Assembly: GCA_025618425.1 (NCBI GenBank)
Contig: CM046836.1
Span: 12,445,176-12,509,175 of the forward strand
Direction: 5' to 3'
Source: Heliocidaris tuberculata
Taxonomy: Eukaryota > Echinodermata > Echinoidea > Camarodonta > Echinometridae
Length of the DNA stretch: 64,000 bases
Part shown: piece by piece, positions 23,250 to 34,800 of the stretch
How positions within the stretch are numbered: position 1 is the first letter of the stretch
How the letters are laid out: every line of letters begins with the position of its first letter
The notes under the pieces: model-generated
Databases searched by the model: none
What the model saw: the letters and a program-made list of their open reading frames with translations, nothing else
What the model was told of the DNA's origin: nothing
Made by a program: the position numbers and the translations under genes

Positions 23250-23656
23250 CCCTTTCGAGACAATTGTCCACATTTTGTGGTTTGGCTCAATAACTTTTGA
23301 TTCAGAGCCCTAAAAATATACCAGATGCATGAGTAGAAAGAACAAAAAATTCTACACACACTATGTTCATTTTCATTGCATGACCATATTGCATTTGATG
23401 CCAGGCATTTTAAAAAAGGAGAATATGCTTCAAAATCCTTAAATTGGCAACAAATTAAAAGGTTCAAAATCATTGTTTTTTATCAAAATTGGCAATTTTT
23501 CAACTTTTCAACAAAATTCTTAACCATATATATTGTTTTCAAAGACATTACACCTTATTAGAACCATGTAGAACTAAAAGAAAAATATTATTGTTGCCAA
23601 TTTGAAGAACAAAATGTGATCAATTTAGTCCTTAAATAATTCCTGTCTTGAAAGGG
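23250..23656. mobile_element. TTAA-flanked MITE, family C, copy 1
   Basis: TTAA at 23246-23249 and 23657-23660 flanks ends CCCTTTCGAGACA and TGTCTTGAAAGGG. The whole element recurs in opposite orientation at 32292-32697. The TTAA duplication suggests piggyBac-type mobilisation. It has no transposase. Confidence 0.85.
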
Positions 23657-23660
23657 TTAA

Positions 23661-25788
23661 TGCCGAAATAGTGACACATTGAAAGAGAAAGGAAAAGAAT
23701 TGAGTAGAAATGGCATTATACAATCATGCAAAACCAAAAGAACAAAAACAATAGGAAGAGGGGGGAACTGAGATTTTTTACCTTTTTTTAAACGTCATTC
23801 CTAAAATGATAATAAAAAATGCTGTGGTCGTGATCCATGTCCTTTTCTAATGTATTAGAATTTGACTGAAAAATCATAGGCATCACTTTGATTTCTTGAC
23901 TTTTCTTTTTGTTAGAAGGGTGGGGGGGTGGCTCATTTTGAACATATATGTCATAGAATTATAACCTTTATTTTTCAATGCTTTTCTGACACTTTTATTT
24001 CAAGTACATGTACTTTATATTGTGTAAGAGTTACCAAGAAATTACATGTGACAAAATCAAAACGAAAAACCAACTTGTAATCTGTTTCCAGATCAACTTT
24101 GCTGTCAAATTTAATGAGGATATAAAACATTCCATCTTTGAGTTCATTTCATGCATTTGTATGTACATAATATCATATACTACATTGGAAGCTTCTTTAC
24201 AGTCATACACATGAAAATTGCACAATGTAGTTTAAAAGACAATAAAGAGCAGGGCCCATATCCATCAAACCTTAACTCGCTAATAAATTTAAAGAATGTG
24301 GTTAATTCAAAACTAGGCCCAGTAAGGTTTATAGAATAGGGGGTCAGCCTGAAGTCTTCATCAACTTTAAAACCATCAACCTTTTCCATACATACAAAAA
24401 TAAAATCCGTCCAGATGCATGCCGTGCCTACATTGTCTAGGAAGCATCTAAATTATCAACATCTATTGACTACATTTCTTTAAAATGATTACTGTTGAGA
24501 ATCTATGACTCTTTTGAATTTTGAAAATAAAGTGCAAAGATAAAGCAAATAAATGTATACCATATATAAATACCAATATTAACTCATGTCCGATTATTAA
24601 AGGCACTTAATTTACTAACATGCCCATTAGCATAACATAAATGATTCATATATCTGCAATTTGTAGTACTGTAAGGAACTTTGTTTGGTTTGTATACACT
24701 TGGCATAAACTGTTTAATTACAGCAGTTTTCAACAAACAAACATGTTACAAATTTTCAAATAATCATCAAAGTCATAAAGAACATTCATTCTCAGATTTC
24801 AGCATGTGACAAGGCATTTTTGCCAAATAATGATCATTTTCATAATGTATACAAAGTTATAATTAGCAGGTACTCAATCATAGCATCACAACTTCTGACC
24901 AAAATGTGTACATTTTAATATTATTATCATTATTCGGGTACATGTACTTCGAAAAAAAAAAGTACTCCTTACAAATCTCCACAAGCTTAGTTCAATTTAA
25001 CAGTTTTAAATCTCACACAACATGAAAATTAAACAATCAACATCAAAGAAAAATCAGATGCCTCTCAAATCAGCATTGTGTTTATAATCGAGTTTTAGTA
25101 AGACTTGATATCAATCATTGACAAATTGATAAAGCGTAACAAAGAAAATCCATTATTGGTGAATCATGTATCAAATATCAATAAAAGTTGTAAAAAAATA
25201 GCATCAATTTACATGCATTATGAACAGACAGTTTTCAACAAAATGTAAATAGAATCTTTTATTTGTAACATGCTAAGAATCTTTGATCACTGAAGTACAT
25301 GTATTTTTAAGCCAGATAAATTGTAGAGTATGCATTAATCTGCATATTTCAGTGTACTTTTCAACACATAACTTTAGTTTTAGCTAGCTATAAACTCTAC
25401 CGTTGTACAAAGAAAGCATAACGGAATATTTAAATCTCAAATTTTAGCCCATAAAGTATTAATATTTAAGAATACCAAGAAAAGAGAACATACCAATAGA
25501 AAATATCATGACATATAATACAGAATTCATGACAGAAGCAGTTTTAAAGAAATAGGAAAGTACACTATTCATCTATCATTTAAAGGATTTATATCTTTAA
25601 TTAAAATCTTCACCATGACCACTTTCCAAGGTATTTCCACTGTGACTTCTTTATGTTTCAAATTAATGCTCTCAATGTTTACATGCATTTCTAAAACCGT
25701 CACAGATAGTTCATCTTCCTTCATCTGTTAGAATGCTTCAAAAACAAGGCATCAAATTCAGCATCAACTTGGGAAGAGTTTCGCCATT
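23661..25788 (-). other. SLC25A38: AT-rich stretch, probably partly SLC25A38 3' UTR
   Basis: No gene other than the carrier ends here. Sequence just below 25789 follows its stop codon on the - strand and is probably 3' UTR. TTTATT at 25257-25262 (AATAAA on the - strand) is one candidate polyadenylation signal. The rest shows no frames of interest. Confidence 0.4.
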
Positions 25789-25815
25789 TCATTTCAGATT
25801 CAGTCGGACTTTCAT
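25789..25815 (-). CDS. SLC25A38: SLC25A38 terminal exon
   Basis: After the acceptor TATATAG it encodes MKVRLNLK and TGA. Joined in phase 0 to YEE of the previous exon (donor GAG then GTTAGA at 27327/27326), it gives [11 protein letters not shown], close to the YEEMMAKMGLKS end of vertebrate SLC25A38. If the donor is skipped, the previous exon reads on to VRIV and a stop at 27312, which looks like an intron-retention product. Confidence 0.8.
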   Translation of the reverse strand: MKVRLNLK

Positions 25816-28800
25816 CTATATATGGAAAAAAAATGATGTGGAATAAAAGGATTTGAACAAAGAGGAGAATTAGTGAGAAAGACATTACATCATATACAGA
25901 AAAAGGCTTGATATAATGTTTAGTATCACTAAATGCAATAGTAGGAATAAGATTAATAAATTCTGTTTTTTGTCCTGAAATATATATCTGTCATAGACCT
26001 AGTGGCATGTTAATGGATAAACATTCAGGGAATAAATAATCACATTTTTTCTGACAACATCACATTCTCACATTTCTGTTACATGAATTACCAGGAAATT
26101 TATTTTTACTTGTTGCCAAGTTCGACAAACTTTTAGACATGGAGGGCAATAAAGGAAGCACAATCATCGGAAACCCTAATGACATAATTCATTCACATAG
26201 CACATAAAATGTAAAGCACTTTATCAATGCATTATGACGTAAGTTACGTTCATAATTATCATGAATTGACACAAACAATCTGAAAAACAAACAAGCTAAA
26301 GAAAACCTACATAATTAGGGCTGTTCAGATAATTTTTTTTTCCACTAGTCACACTGGACAGCTGCAGCTCTCAATTGCTTGTCAAGACGTCAATTCCACT
26401 TGCCTAAATTATCAAAAGCAATACCTAAAAATTTAATAGCTTTGCTCACCTAAAGGTCATATCGGTATCTGATCAGGCATTTTTTTCAACAAATAAGCAT
26501 GTGGTTATGCTGTATTTTGAAGGGATTCTATTTTGAAAACTATTATTTAATACATTAGTAAAAGGTTTGTTAACTGTCAAAACAAATTTAAATTATGCAG
26601 AACATACACCCATTGCCTAAGGGAACCGGGTAGTCCCTTGTATTAAACCCATGGGAATTAGATAATTCAGTAGTCAACGAGTTAATATTGTTGCTTGTGC
26701 CTTGTGCAGTTGTCTCTCTCTACTATGTGTACACAGCCAGCTTTACACAGGTATTCAACAATGACTTGTTCTATTGTAGATTTGTTATAACACTTAACCC
26801 TTCGCCTACGGGACCCGGGTGGTTTCTGTCAGGGGCGGATCCAGGATTTTGTATAAGAGGGGGCACATAAATGCAGGTTTGTATTTTTTTGGTCTCGCCA
26901 GCTCTCGAAAAGTTGTCAGCGCGGGGGGGGGTGGTGTCGACATTAACTTTTTTTCGCCAGGCCTCCAAAATTCGATGAGGGGGGGGGAGGGTTATGGGGG
27001 TCCAGTTCCCCTCCATAATTCTCTGACAAGCAAAAAAAAAAAAAAAAAAAAAGTTTTTTGTTCTAAAAGGGGGTCACAATTGAAAAAGGGGGGGAGGCCA
27101 CAAATGCATACTTTTCTTTCAAGGGGGGGGGGGGGGTGAGGGGGGGGCACGGGCTGGATGTGCCCCCCCCCCCCCCCCCCCCTAATCCACCACTGGTCCC
27201 TGTATTAAGCCTATGGGAATGAGAGAATTCAGTAGTCATCGGGTTAACATACTTTCAAACAAAAAAATGTAACAATTTATTTTTTTAGAATACCAAATCT
27301 TAGAATTTTATTCATACAATTCTAACCTCTTCATAGACTGTCCATGTCAGTGCAGCCATAAGTGTTCTTCTGATGCATCTTGGGACCATGCCAGCAAATA
27401 ACCCAGTTACACCATGGTTCTGGAAGAAATCATATGCCAGATGTCAAAGGTCAAACCACAGATCGAGCTAAAACTTGTGAAAGGCAACAAAGAAAGACAA
27501 ATAGACAACAATTCCTAGTGATATATACCAAATTGAGAGTGACCAGCCAAGTGTAACCCAATGTCAAGCCAAAGGACATTGATGTAATTGATGATTCACA
27601 TCCTCTATCTCTCAAATGAAAGTAGACTAGACCAAAACACCCTAAAGCTTGAACTCTGTACGTAAACTTACAAATTTCTGTGTTCACTATGGAGCACCTA
27701 GTACAATTGGGAGTGGTTTTTTAAAAAAAATGCACAACGGGGAACTTAGCCATAAATTAAATATCTGTAGATATCATGGTAATTGTGACATGTGCTTACT
27801 CAGAATTGGTCTATTGTGATTATCCTGCTACATATACTTATTGAACCACACCAAACAAGTGAATGAGTAAATTACGCAATGCGTAATAAATGTCCCCGCC
27901 GGAAGTGCAGATCTGTGGAAATTAACTAGCCTGAACCTTAAAACTTCAGTGAAAAACTTTAGTGAATAAAATAATAATGTTACTGCATGCAAAAGAAGAG
28001 AATACCAACAATGCATGTATACAACTGAAATATAAAACATGAAAACATTATGAGACTTCAGCCATTTTGAATAAATTTGCATAAATTTGCATGAATAATG
28101 AATTTCAAAATTCTGTGAAGAAGTTTGGAAGCCCCCACCCAGCCCTATCAGATAAAACAATCGGAATCAAAATCCGATGTGAAATAGAGGAGAAGTAGCA
28201 TTTTTCGTCAATTTTGAATAAATTAGCATAAATTTGCATAATTAATGAATTTCAAAATTCTGTGTAGAAGTTTGGAAGCCCCCACCCAGCCCTATCAGAT
28301 AAAACAATCGGAATCAAAATCCGATGTGAAATAGAGGAGAAGTAGCATTTTTCGTCAATTTTGAATAAATTGCATAAATTTGCATAATTAATGAATTTCA
28401 AAATTCTGTGAAGAAGTTTGGAAGCCCCCACCCAGTCCTATCAGATAAAACAATCAGAATCAAAATCCGATGTGAAATAGAGAAGTAGCATTTTTCGTCA
28501 ATTTTGAATAAATTTGCATAAATTTGCATAATTAATGAATTTCAAAATTCTGTGTAGAAGTTTGGAAGCCCCCACCCAGCCCTATCAGATAAAACAATCA
28601 GAATCAAAATCGGCGAAGAAATGACGGAGAAGTAGCATTTTCTAACATTTGAGCACACACGGACAGACGGACGCACGGACGGACGGACACACACACGCAC
28701 ACATGAACGGAGCCCGTTTCATAGTCCCCTCGCGAACTTCGTTCGGCGGGGACAAAAAAACATGTTTATTTTTAAAGTCAAAACTGTAAATTCAGTCACA

Positions 28801-31800
28801 TATGACATGGTAAATGGCAGCATATTTTTTTACCTGTATAAATATGAATGGCAAGTGTGGCAGAGAAAAAAAATATTTGTGCATAGAAAAGGCCTATAAG
28901 TGTACTGCCTTATCTGTGTGTGTTGTAAGAAACAGAAATGTGCGATGCACTATGCTTACGGCATTTAATGTTGATGTGGCCTTTTTTTTTTAAGGCAGTT
29001 AACCGCATCATATGTGAACATGGCTTAAAGGAAAAGTCCACCCTGATATCAACTTGGTTTTAAAAGAAGCAGACAATTAAAGAAACAGATCTGTGAAAGT
29101 ATGAGCAAAATCCAATAAGAAGTAAGAAAGTTATGAATTTTTGAAGTGTCATCAATCAGACACAAATTGGCAACTCTGACGTATCTTGCAAGCTCATCTC
29201 CCATTTGCGTTGTAGTGAAAACATCATAAATTTCTATTTTCTCTCTAAAAAATATATTTTATTATACATGCACCCTAGATATAATCGTTTCACTTACGCT
29301 TTAACACAAAACCTATATGATTCAAATCTGTTACCTCATGAAAATTTATGAATTTTTGTATACGGAGCAAATAGGAGGAGCTCGCAAGATACATCACAAA
29401 GTTGCCAATTTGTGTTTGGTTGATTACAACTTCAGAAATTCATAACTATCTTATTGGATTTTGCTCAAACTTTCACTAACCCGTTTCTTTAATTTTTCTG
29501 CTTCTTTTAGACTAAACTTAATATCTGGGTGGACTTTCCCTTTAAATGGGCTTTATGGTATGTAGTTGATAACTCGCCTTGACAATGACCTGTAGTGTTA
29601 ACCTGAAAGTTGGGTACTTGGCAGGATCCAGCTGCATATGAGTCTTGACGAGATCAAACGGTTGAGTGACGGATGAGGCAAGAATACCAGCAGCTACACC
29701 ACAGCTGAAGTGAACAGGCATCGTCATCTGGCTGGAAGCTTGGATGATAGCATCAAAGATTGAATGTCAGCCAATGATATATCATTACACAATAATGATA
29801 ATGGTACGAATAATACTATCGGTACATTTTTACAGTACGAAAAGTGCTTGAAAAAATTCATTATGCAACAAGATCACTGTTTGACATTTTAACACATTTA
29901 ACACATTTCCTAATGAGTACCAGCGGTTTCTGTATGAGCCTAGGGGAAGGACAAAATTCAGTAGTCAACAGTTAGACAGATCAGCCTTTTTCGTCCATCT
30001 TTGCTTTCTGAGTATGTGTATGGGGTGATCAAATATCATAATTACCTACAAAGGCATATTTTGAGAGACACATTTCAACCTGCCTTTGTTTATACCCAGT
30101 TTTGGATGAAGCCCATAAATTTCAAATTGTACATGTTTTAGAGGGTATTCTTGTGTTGATGTGGTTTTGAACCTGTACTACCGTTTCCAAAACCCTTACT
30201 CTAATCACTGAGCAACTGCACTTCATGATATTACACTCATATCTCAGTAACACCGTTGAGGCTAACATCAGACCCAAAACAGACTGAACAAAACATTACA
30301 TTACCCCAAAATGGCGATTATTTTCTTGGTTATCGACCCGATTGGGGTCAGCCTGGTGGGTAACTGGGATTATATGAAGAGAAATTAGGTACCTGAATGT
30401 ACAAGTAGCTTGGCTTGAGAGTAAAAAGCCAGATAGAGGCCTGAGAAGGGTGCATCGCGAAGGAGAGTAGCTGACAGCCCGCTGTACAGACCTGTAGAAT
30501 GCAATTTGAAAAGAAGGTTGAGTTCTGGTCATGCGACATTGTGAAAGAAGCCGTCCCAGAGCGATTGGGAAAGGTTGATCATGTCTACATCAGAATTGCT
30601 GTATACTGTGAGGTTTTGGAATCATCAAAACGGTAAGAAATTGATCCAATCTCGCTGAAAAGCACATGCATTGAACAAAGAAATGGGTACAGTGGACTGC
30701 ACACATGATGTGGCATAAATGTTATTTCTCGTCATATTTCGAATAAGAGGGCATTTGAAGAATATTCCTTTTCAAGGGACATTTCTACTATGATGTTCTT
30801 CTAAACTGACATATAAGGAATGAGAAAGTTCACAATTATTTCCATCTTTCCCAGAACTCAACCTTCTCTTTAAAGTGGGTGGAATCATGGATTGTCCGTT
30901 TCGATGGGCATCGTGCTTCTGTGCATTAGCACAGTCCTACCTGTAATTCTGCTAATGCACAAAACAATCTCGCTTGCACCTTGGAAAACAATAAAGCATC
31001 CTAAACAATGTCTGAACCATGGGCACAAATCCAGGGGGTGACAGGGGGACATGTCCCCCCCCCCCCACCGTTTTGAAGATAGGCGAATGTCCACCCCCCC
31101 CCCACCTTTTTGAATTACCTTTTTTTTTTTTTTTGCTTGTCAGAGAATTGTGTGGAGGCAAATGTCCCCCCCACCTTTTTGAATAACCATTTTTTTTTTT
31201 GCTTGTCAGAGAATTTTGGAGGCGAATGTCCCCCCCCCCCCCCCCACCTTTTTGAATAACCTTTTTTTTTTCTTTTTTGCTTGTCAGAGAATTTTGGAGG
31301 CAAATGTCCCCCCCCCCCCCACCATTTTGAAGATAGGCGAATGTCCACCCCCCCCCCACCTTTTTGAATTACCTTTTTTTTTTTTTTGCTTGTCAGAGAA
31401 TTGTGGAGGCAAATGTCCCCCCCACCTTTTTGAATAACCATTTTTTTTTTGCTTGTCAGAGAATTTTGGAGGCGAATGTCCCCCCCCCCCCCACCTTTTT
31501 GAATAACCTTTTTTTTTCTTTTTTGCTTGTCAGAGAATTTTGGAGGCAAATGTCCCCCCCCCCCCCCCCACCTTTTGAATAACCTTTTTTTTTTGCTTGT
31601 CAGAGAATTTTGGAGGCAATTGTCCCCCCCCCCCCCCACCTTTTTGAATAACCTTTTTTTTTTTTTTTTTTTTTTTTTTTGCTTGTCAGAGAATTTTGGA
31701 GGCGAATGTCCCCCCCAAATTTCAAAATGGATTTGCGCCACTGGTCTGAACGATGATTACATATGCTGAAAGTGGAAATAGATTAAATTTCATCAAATGA

Positions 31801-34800
31801 CCTTTGGAAATGGCTGCTCTATCTACTTTAATATTAATAACTAAAGTTAAGCTATTCAAAAAATTTCTGCACACTTCAAATACAGATACATTTTCTACAA
31901 CTATTCATTGCTTAAAGCTCTCTTTCCTTCACATAAGCATATCTTGCATTCCAAAATGCTAAAGGATACACACATGTAGATGTATATCAAGGTTTCATTC
32001 TATGTGTTATTGAAAAATTTTTGGAACAAAGACAGCAGATGATAAAAATATTAACAAAACTGATATTTATAACCACACTATAGTGATAAAGGAGCAATCC
32101 ATTTTCAAGACTCAAATGGAATTCACAATTCTATGTAATGGAGCCCTGAACATACCTTTGTATCCTTCCTGCTTGTGTATATTCCTTAGTGCACCAGCAA
32201 CACTCCTGTAAAAATACTGCTTGCTCTGTTGAGCCAAACAATAATAAAAGAACCATAGCAAGTAAAAAGTGATTCAAAAGTATGTGCTTAACCCTTTCAG
32301 GACAGGAATTATTTAAGGGCTAAATTGATCACATTTTGCTCTTCAAATTGGCAACAATAATATTTTTCTTTTAGTGCTACATGGTTCCAATAAAATGTAA
32401 TGTCTTTGAAAACAATATACATGGTTAGAAACTTTGTCGAAAAGTTGAAAAAATGGCCAATTTCGATAGAAAACTGATTTTGAATCTCTCAATGTGTTGC
32501 CAATTTAAGGATTTTAAAGCTTAATCTCCTTTTTAAAATTCCTGTCATCAAACGCAATATGGTCATGAAACAAAAATGGACAAAGTGTGTGCAGAAATTT
32601 TTGCTCTTTCTACTCATGCATCTAGTATAATTTTAAGAGCTCTTAATCAAAAGTTATTAAGCCAAACCACAAAATGTGGTAAATTGTCTCAAAAGGGTTA
32701 AAGGTAAAGTTGAGTTCTGGTCAAGAAATTGCACTGTGAAAGAAACTCTCTAAAAGCAATTGGGAAACATTGATCATGTCTATATAAGAATTGGTGTATA
32801 CTGTTAGGTTTTGGAATCACCTAAATGATAAGACATTGAGTCAGTGTCACTGAAAAGCACATACACTGCACACAGAAATGGGTACACAGGACTGCACACA
32901 CACACACGTGGCATGAATGTTAGGCCCGAACATTTCAGCTCTTTCTTGTCATATTTCGAATGCGAGGGCATTTGAAGAGCAATCCTTTTCAGGGGACATT
33001 TCTACTATGATATTCTTCCAAACTGACATAAAGTGAACGAGAAAGCTTACAAATTATTTTCACCTTTCCCAGAACTCCACCTTCTCTTTAATATACAAAA
33101 GTAGGTCGCAAACACTTTTCCACTAGGATCCGTCCCTTTAGCGAGTTTAGGGTATGTCATATTTCTGATACGACACTTCAGCAAACATCATTAAGCAACA
33201 CTTCACTAAAACAATTTTGAAACCTCTTAGAGTACTTCCCCTTTCATGAAATTAAGGGGGACCATAAATATACATGTAGTATCATAAATATATGAATTGA
33301 TAATAAATGAAAGGATATATAATACAATATATTATACAATATATTATAAATTTTGTGTCACATTCGGTTTTGTATTTGTTTGAAGCTCAAGCTCATGATG
33401 CGAATATTGAGGGGAAATACTTATAATTCATCATTGCACGGAGCATCCCGACAATGAAGGGGTATATTTCCATGCTATAACATAAAGTTGAGTTCTGGTC
33501 ATGCGATTACATCCAAACTCGCTCAAAAGCACATGCATGGCACACAGAAATGGCTATATGGGACTGCACACAGATGTGGCATGAATGTTCGGCCCAAACA
33601 CTTCAGCTAGTTTTCGTCATATTTCGAATATAAGGGCATTTGAAGAGAAATCCTTTTCAGGGGACATTTCTACTATAATGTTCTTCCAAACTGTGATAAA
33701 AGAATGAGATAGCTCACAAATTGTTTTTTTCACCTTTCCCAGAAGTCAACTTTCCCTTTAAATACAAGAGAAGTCTGCCAGTAAATGGTAGAATAAAATT
33801 AAATCACACTGGTTCTTCAACACCAACCATTTGCTCTTTGTGTTTGTCTAATACTGGGAGAAGGGTACAGATTAACATTAGTTTTTTTACAGCAATGATA
33901 ACTCCTTCATAACCAATTTACAGGTGGCAGTTTGCTTACCTCAAATCTTGTCTTTACTACTGTCACAGGTAGCAGGACGGTACCCACAATGCACCTGGCA
34001 AGTGCACCAACAAGCAAGCCTTGTGACGCATTCAATTCAGTCCATCTTGGAATGAAATACATGTGAAAAAAAGTTAGTTGCTACAACACAATTTTTTATA
34101 AAAAATTCAATTGGGGTTTAATTGGTTATTTTCTTGATCTTTTTCTAGATAGCTATAAAGAATGAAACTGAGGAAATAGAAAGGAGATACCTGTAGAAAC
34201 ACAGACATCCATACAGAGAAATACATGTACATGTATATAGATACAGAAATAATGAGAAAAAAACCCAAACAAAATGAATACTGTAAATCTAAAATTGAGC
34301 TTACCCAAGATTTGTCTGTATGATGTGTAATGATAAGAAATAGAGTCCCACACCAGGCACAGTTCTCAACAGTGACTGTTGAAAAAAAAAGTTATGATAT
34401 TGCAAACATTGCTACAAATGTGCTACATTAATAACTTTAAAATTCCCCTTGTAATTTTCCCTCTCTTTGCAAACTAGGACAAAGTTCCAATTTGTACTCA
34501 AGCCAGAAGTGGCATTAAGTGGTTAAAGATAAAGTTGAATTCTGGGTCCTGTTTCATAAAACTTGTTATCCAACTGCCACATTTCTATGACAACTTTGCT
34601 CTCAGCCAATCAGATGAAAGTATTTCAGTAGCTTATAACAACTATCATGACTTGTTATTGATAACAAGTTTTATGAAACAGGGCCCTGGTCATGAGATTA
34701 CATTGTGAAAGAAACTTAAAGCAAGTGGGAAAAGGTTGATCATGTCTACATAAGAATTGGTGTATATTGGGAGGTTTTGGAATTATCTAAATGATAAGAA

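Noticed and set aside
27828..28160. 110-residue frame on the - strand, repeated at 36217-36555
   Set aside because: Lies in repeat R1; its recurrence is due to the repeat, and the C-terminal parts diverge with the flanks.
29542..29727. A separate short mitochondrial-carrier gene
   Set aside because: It is exon 7 of SLC25A38; phases and similarity join it to exons on both sides, and the apparent end lies in the intron.
31115..31741. 208-residue Gly/Lys-rich frame on the - strand
   Set aside because: It follows the internal tandem units of a MITE with perfect target duplications; the frame is an accident of unit length.
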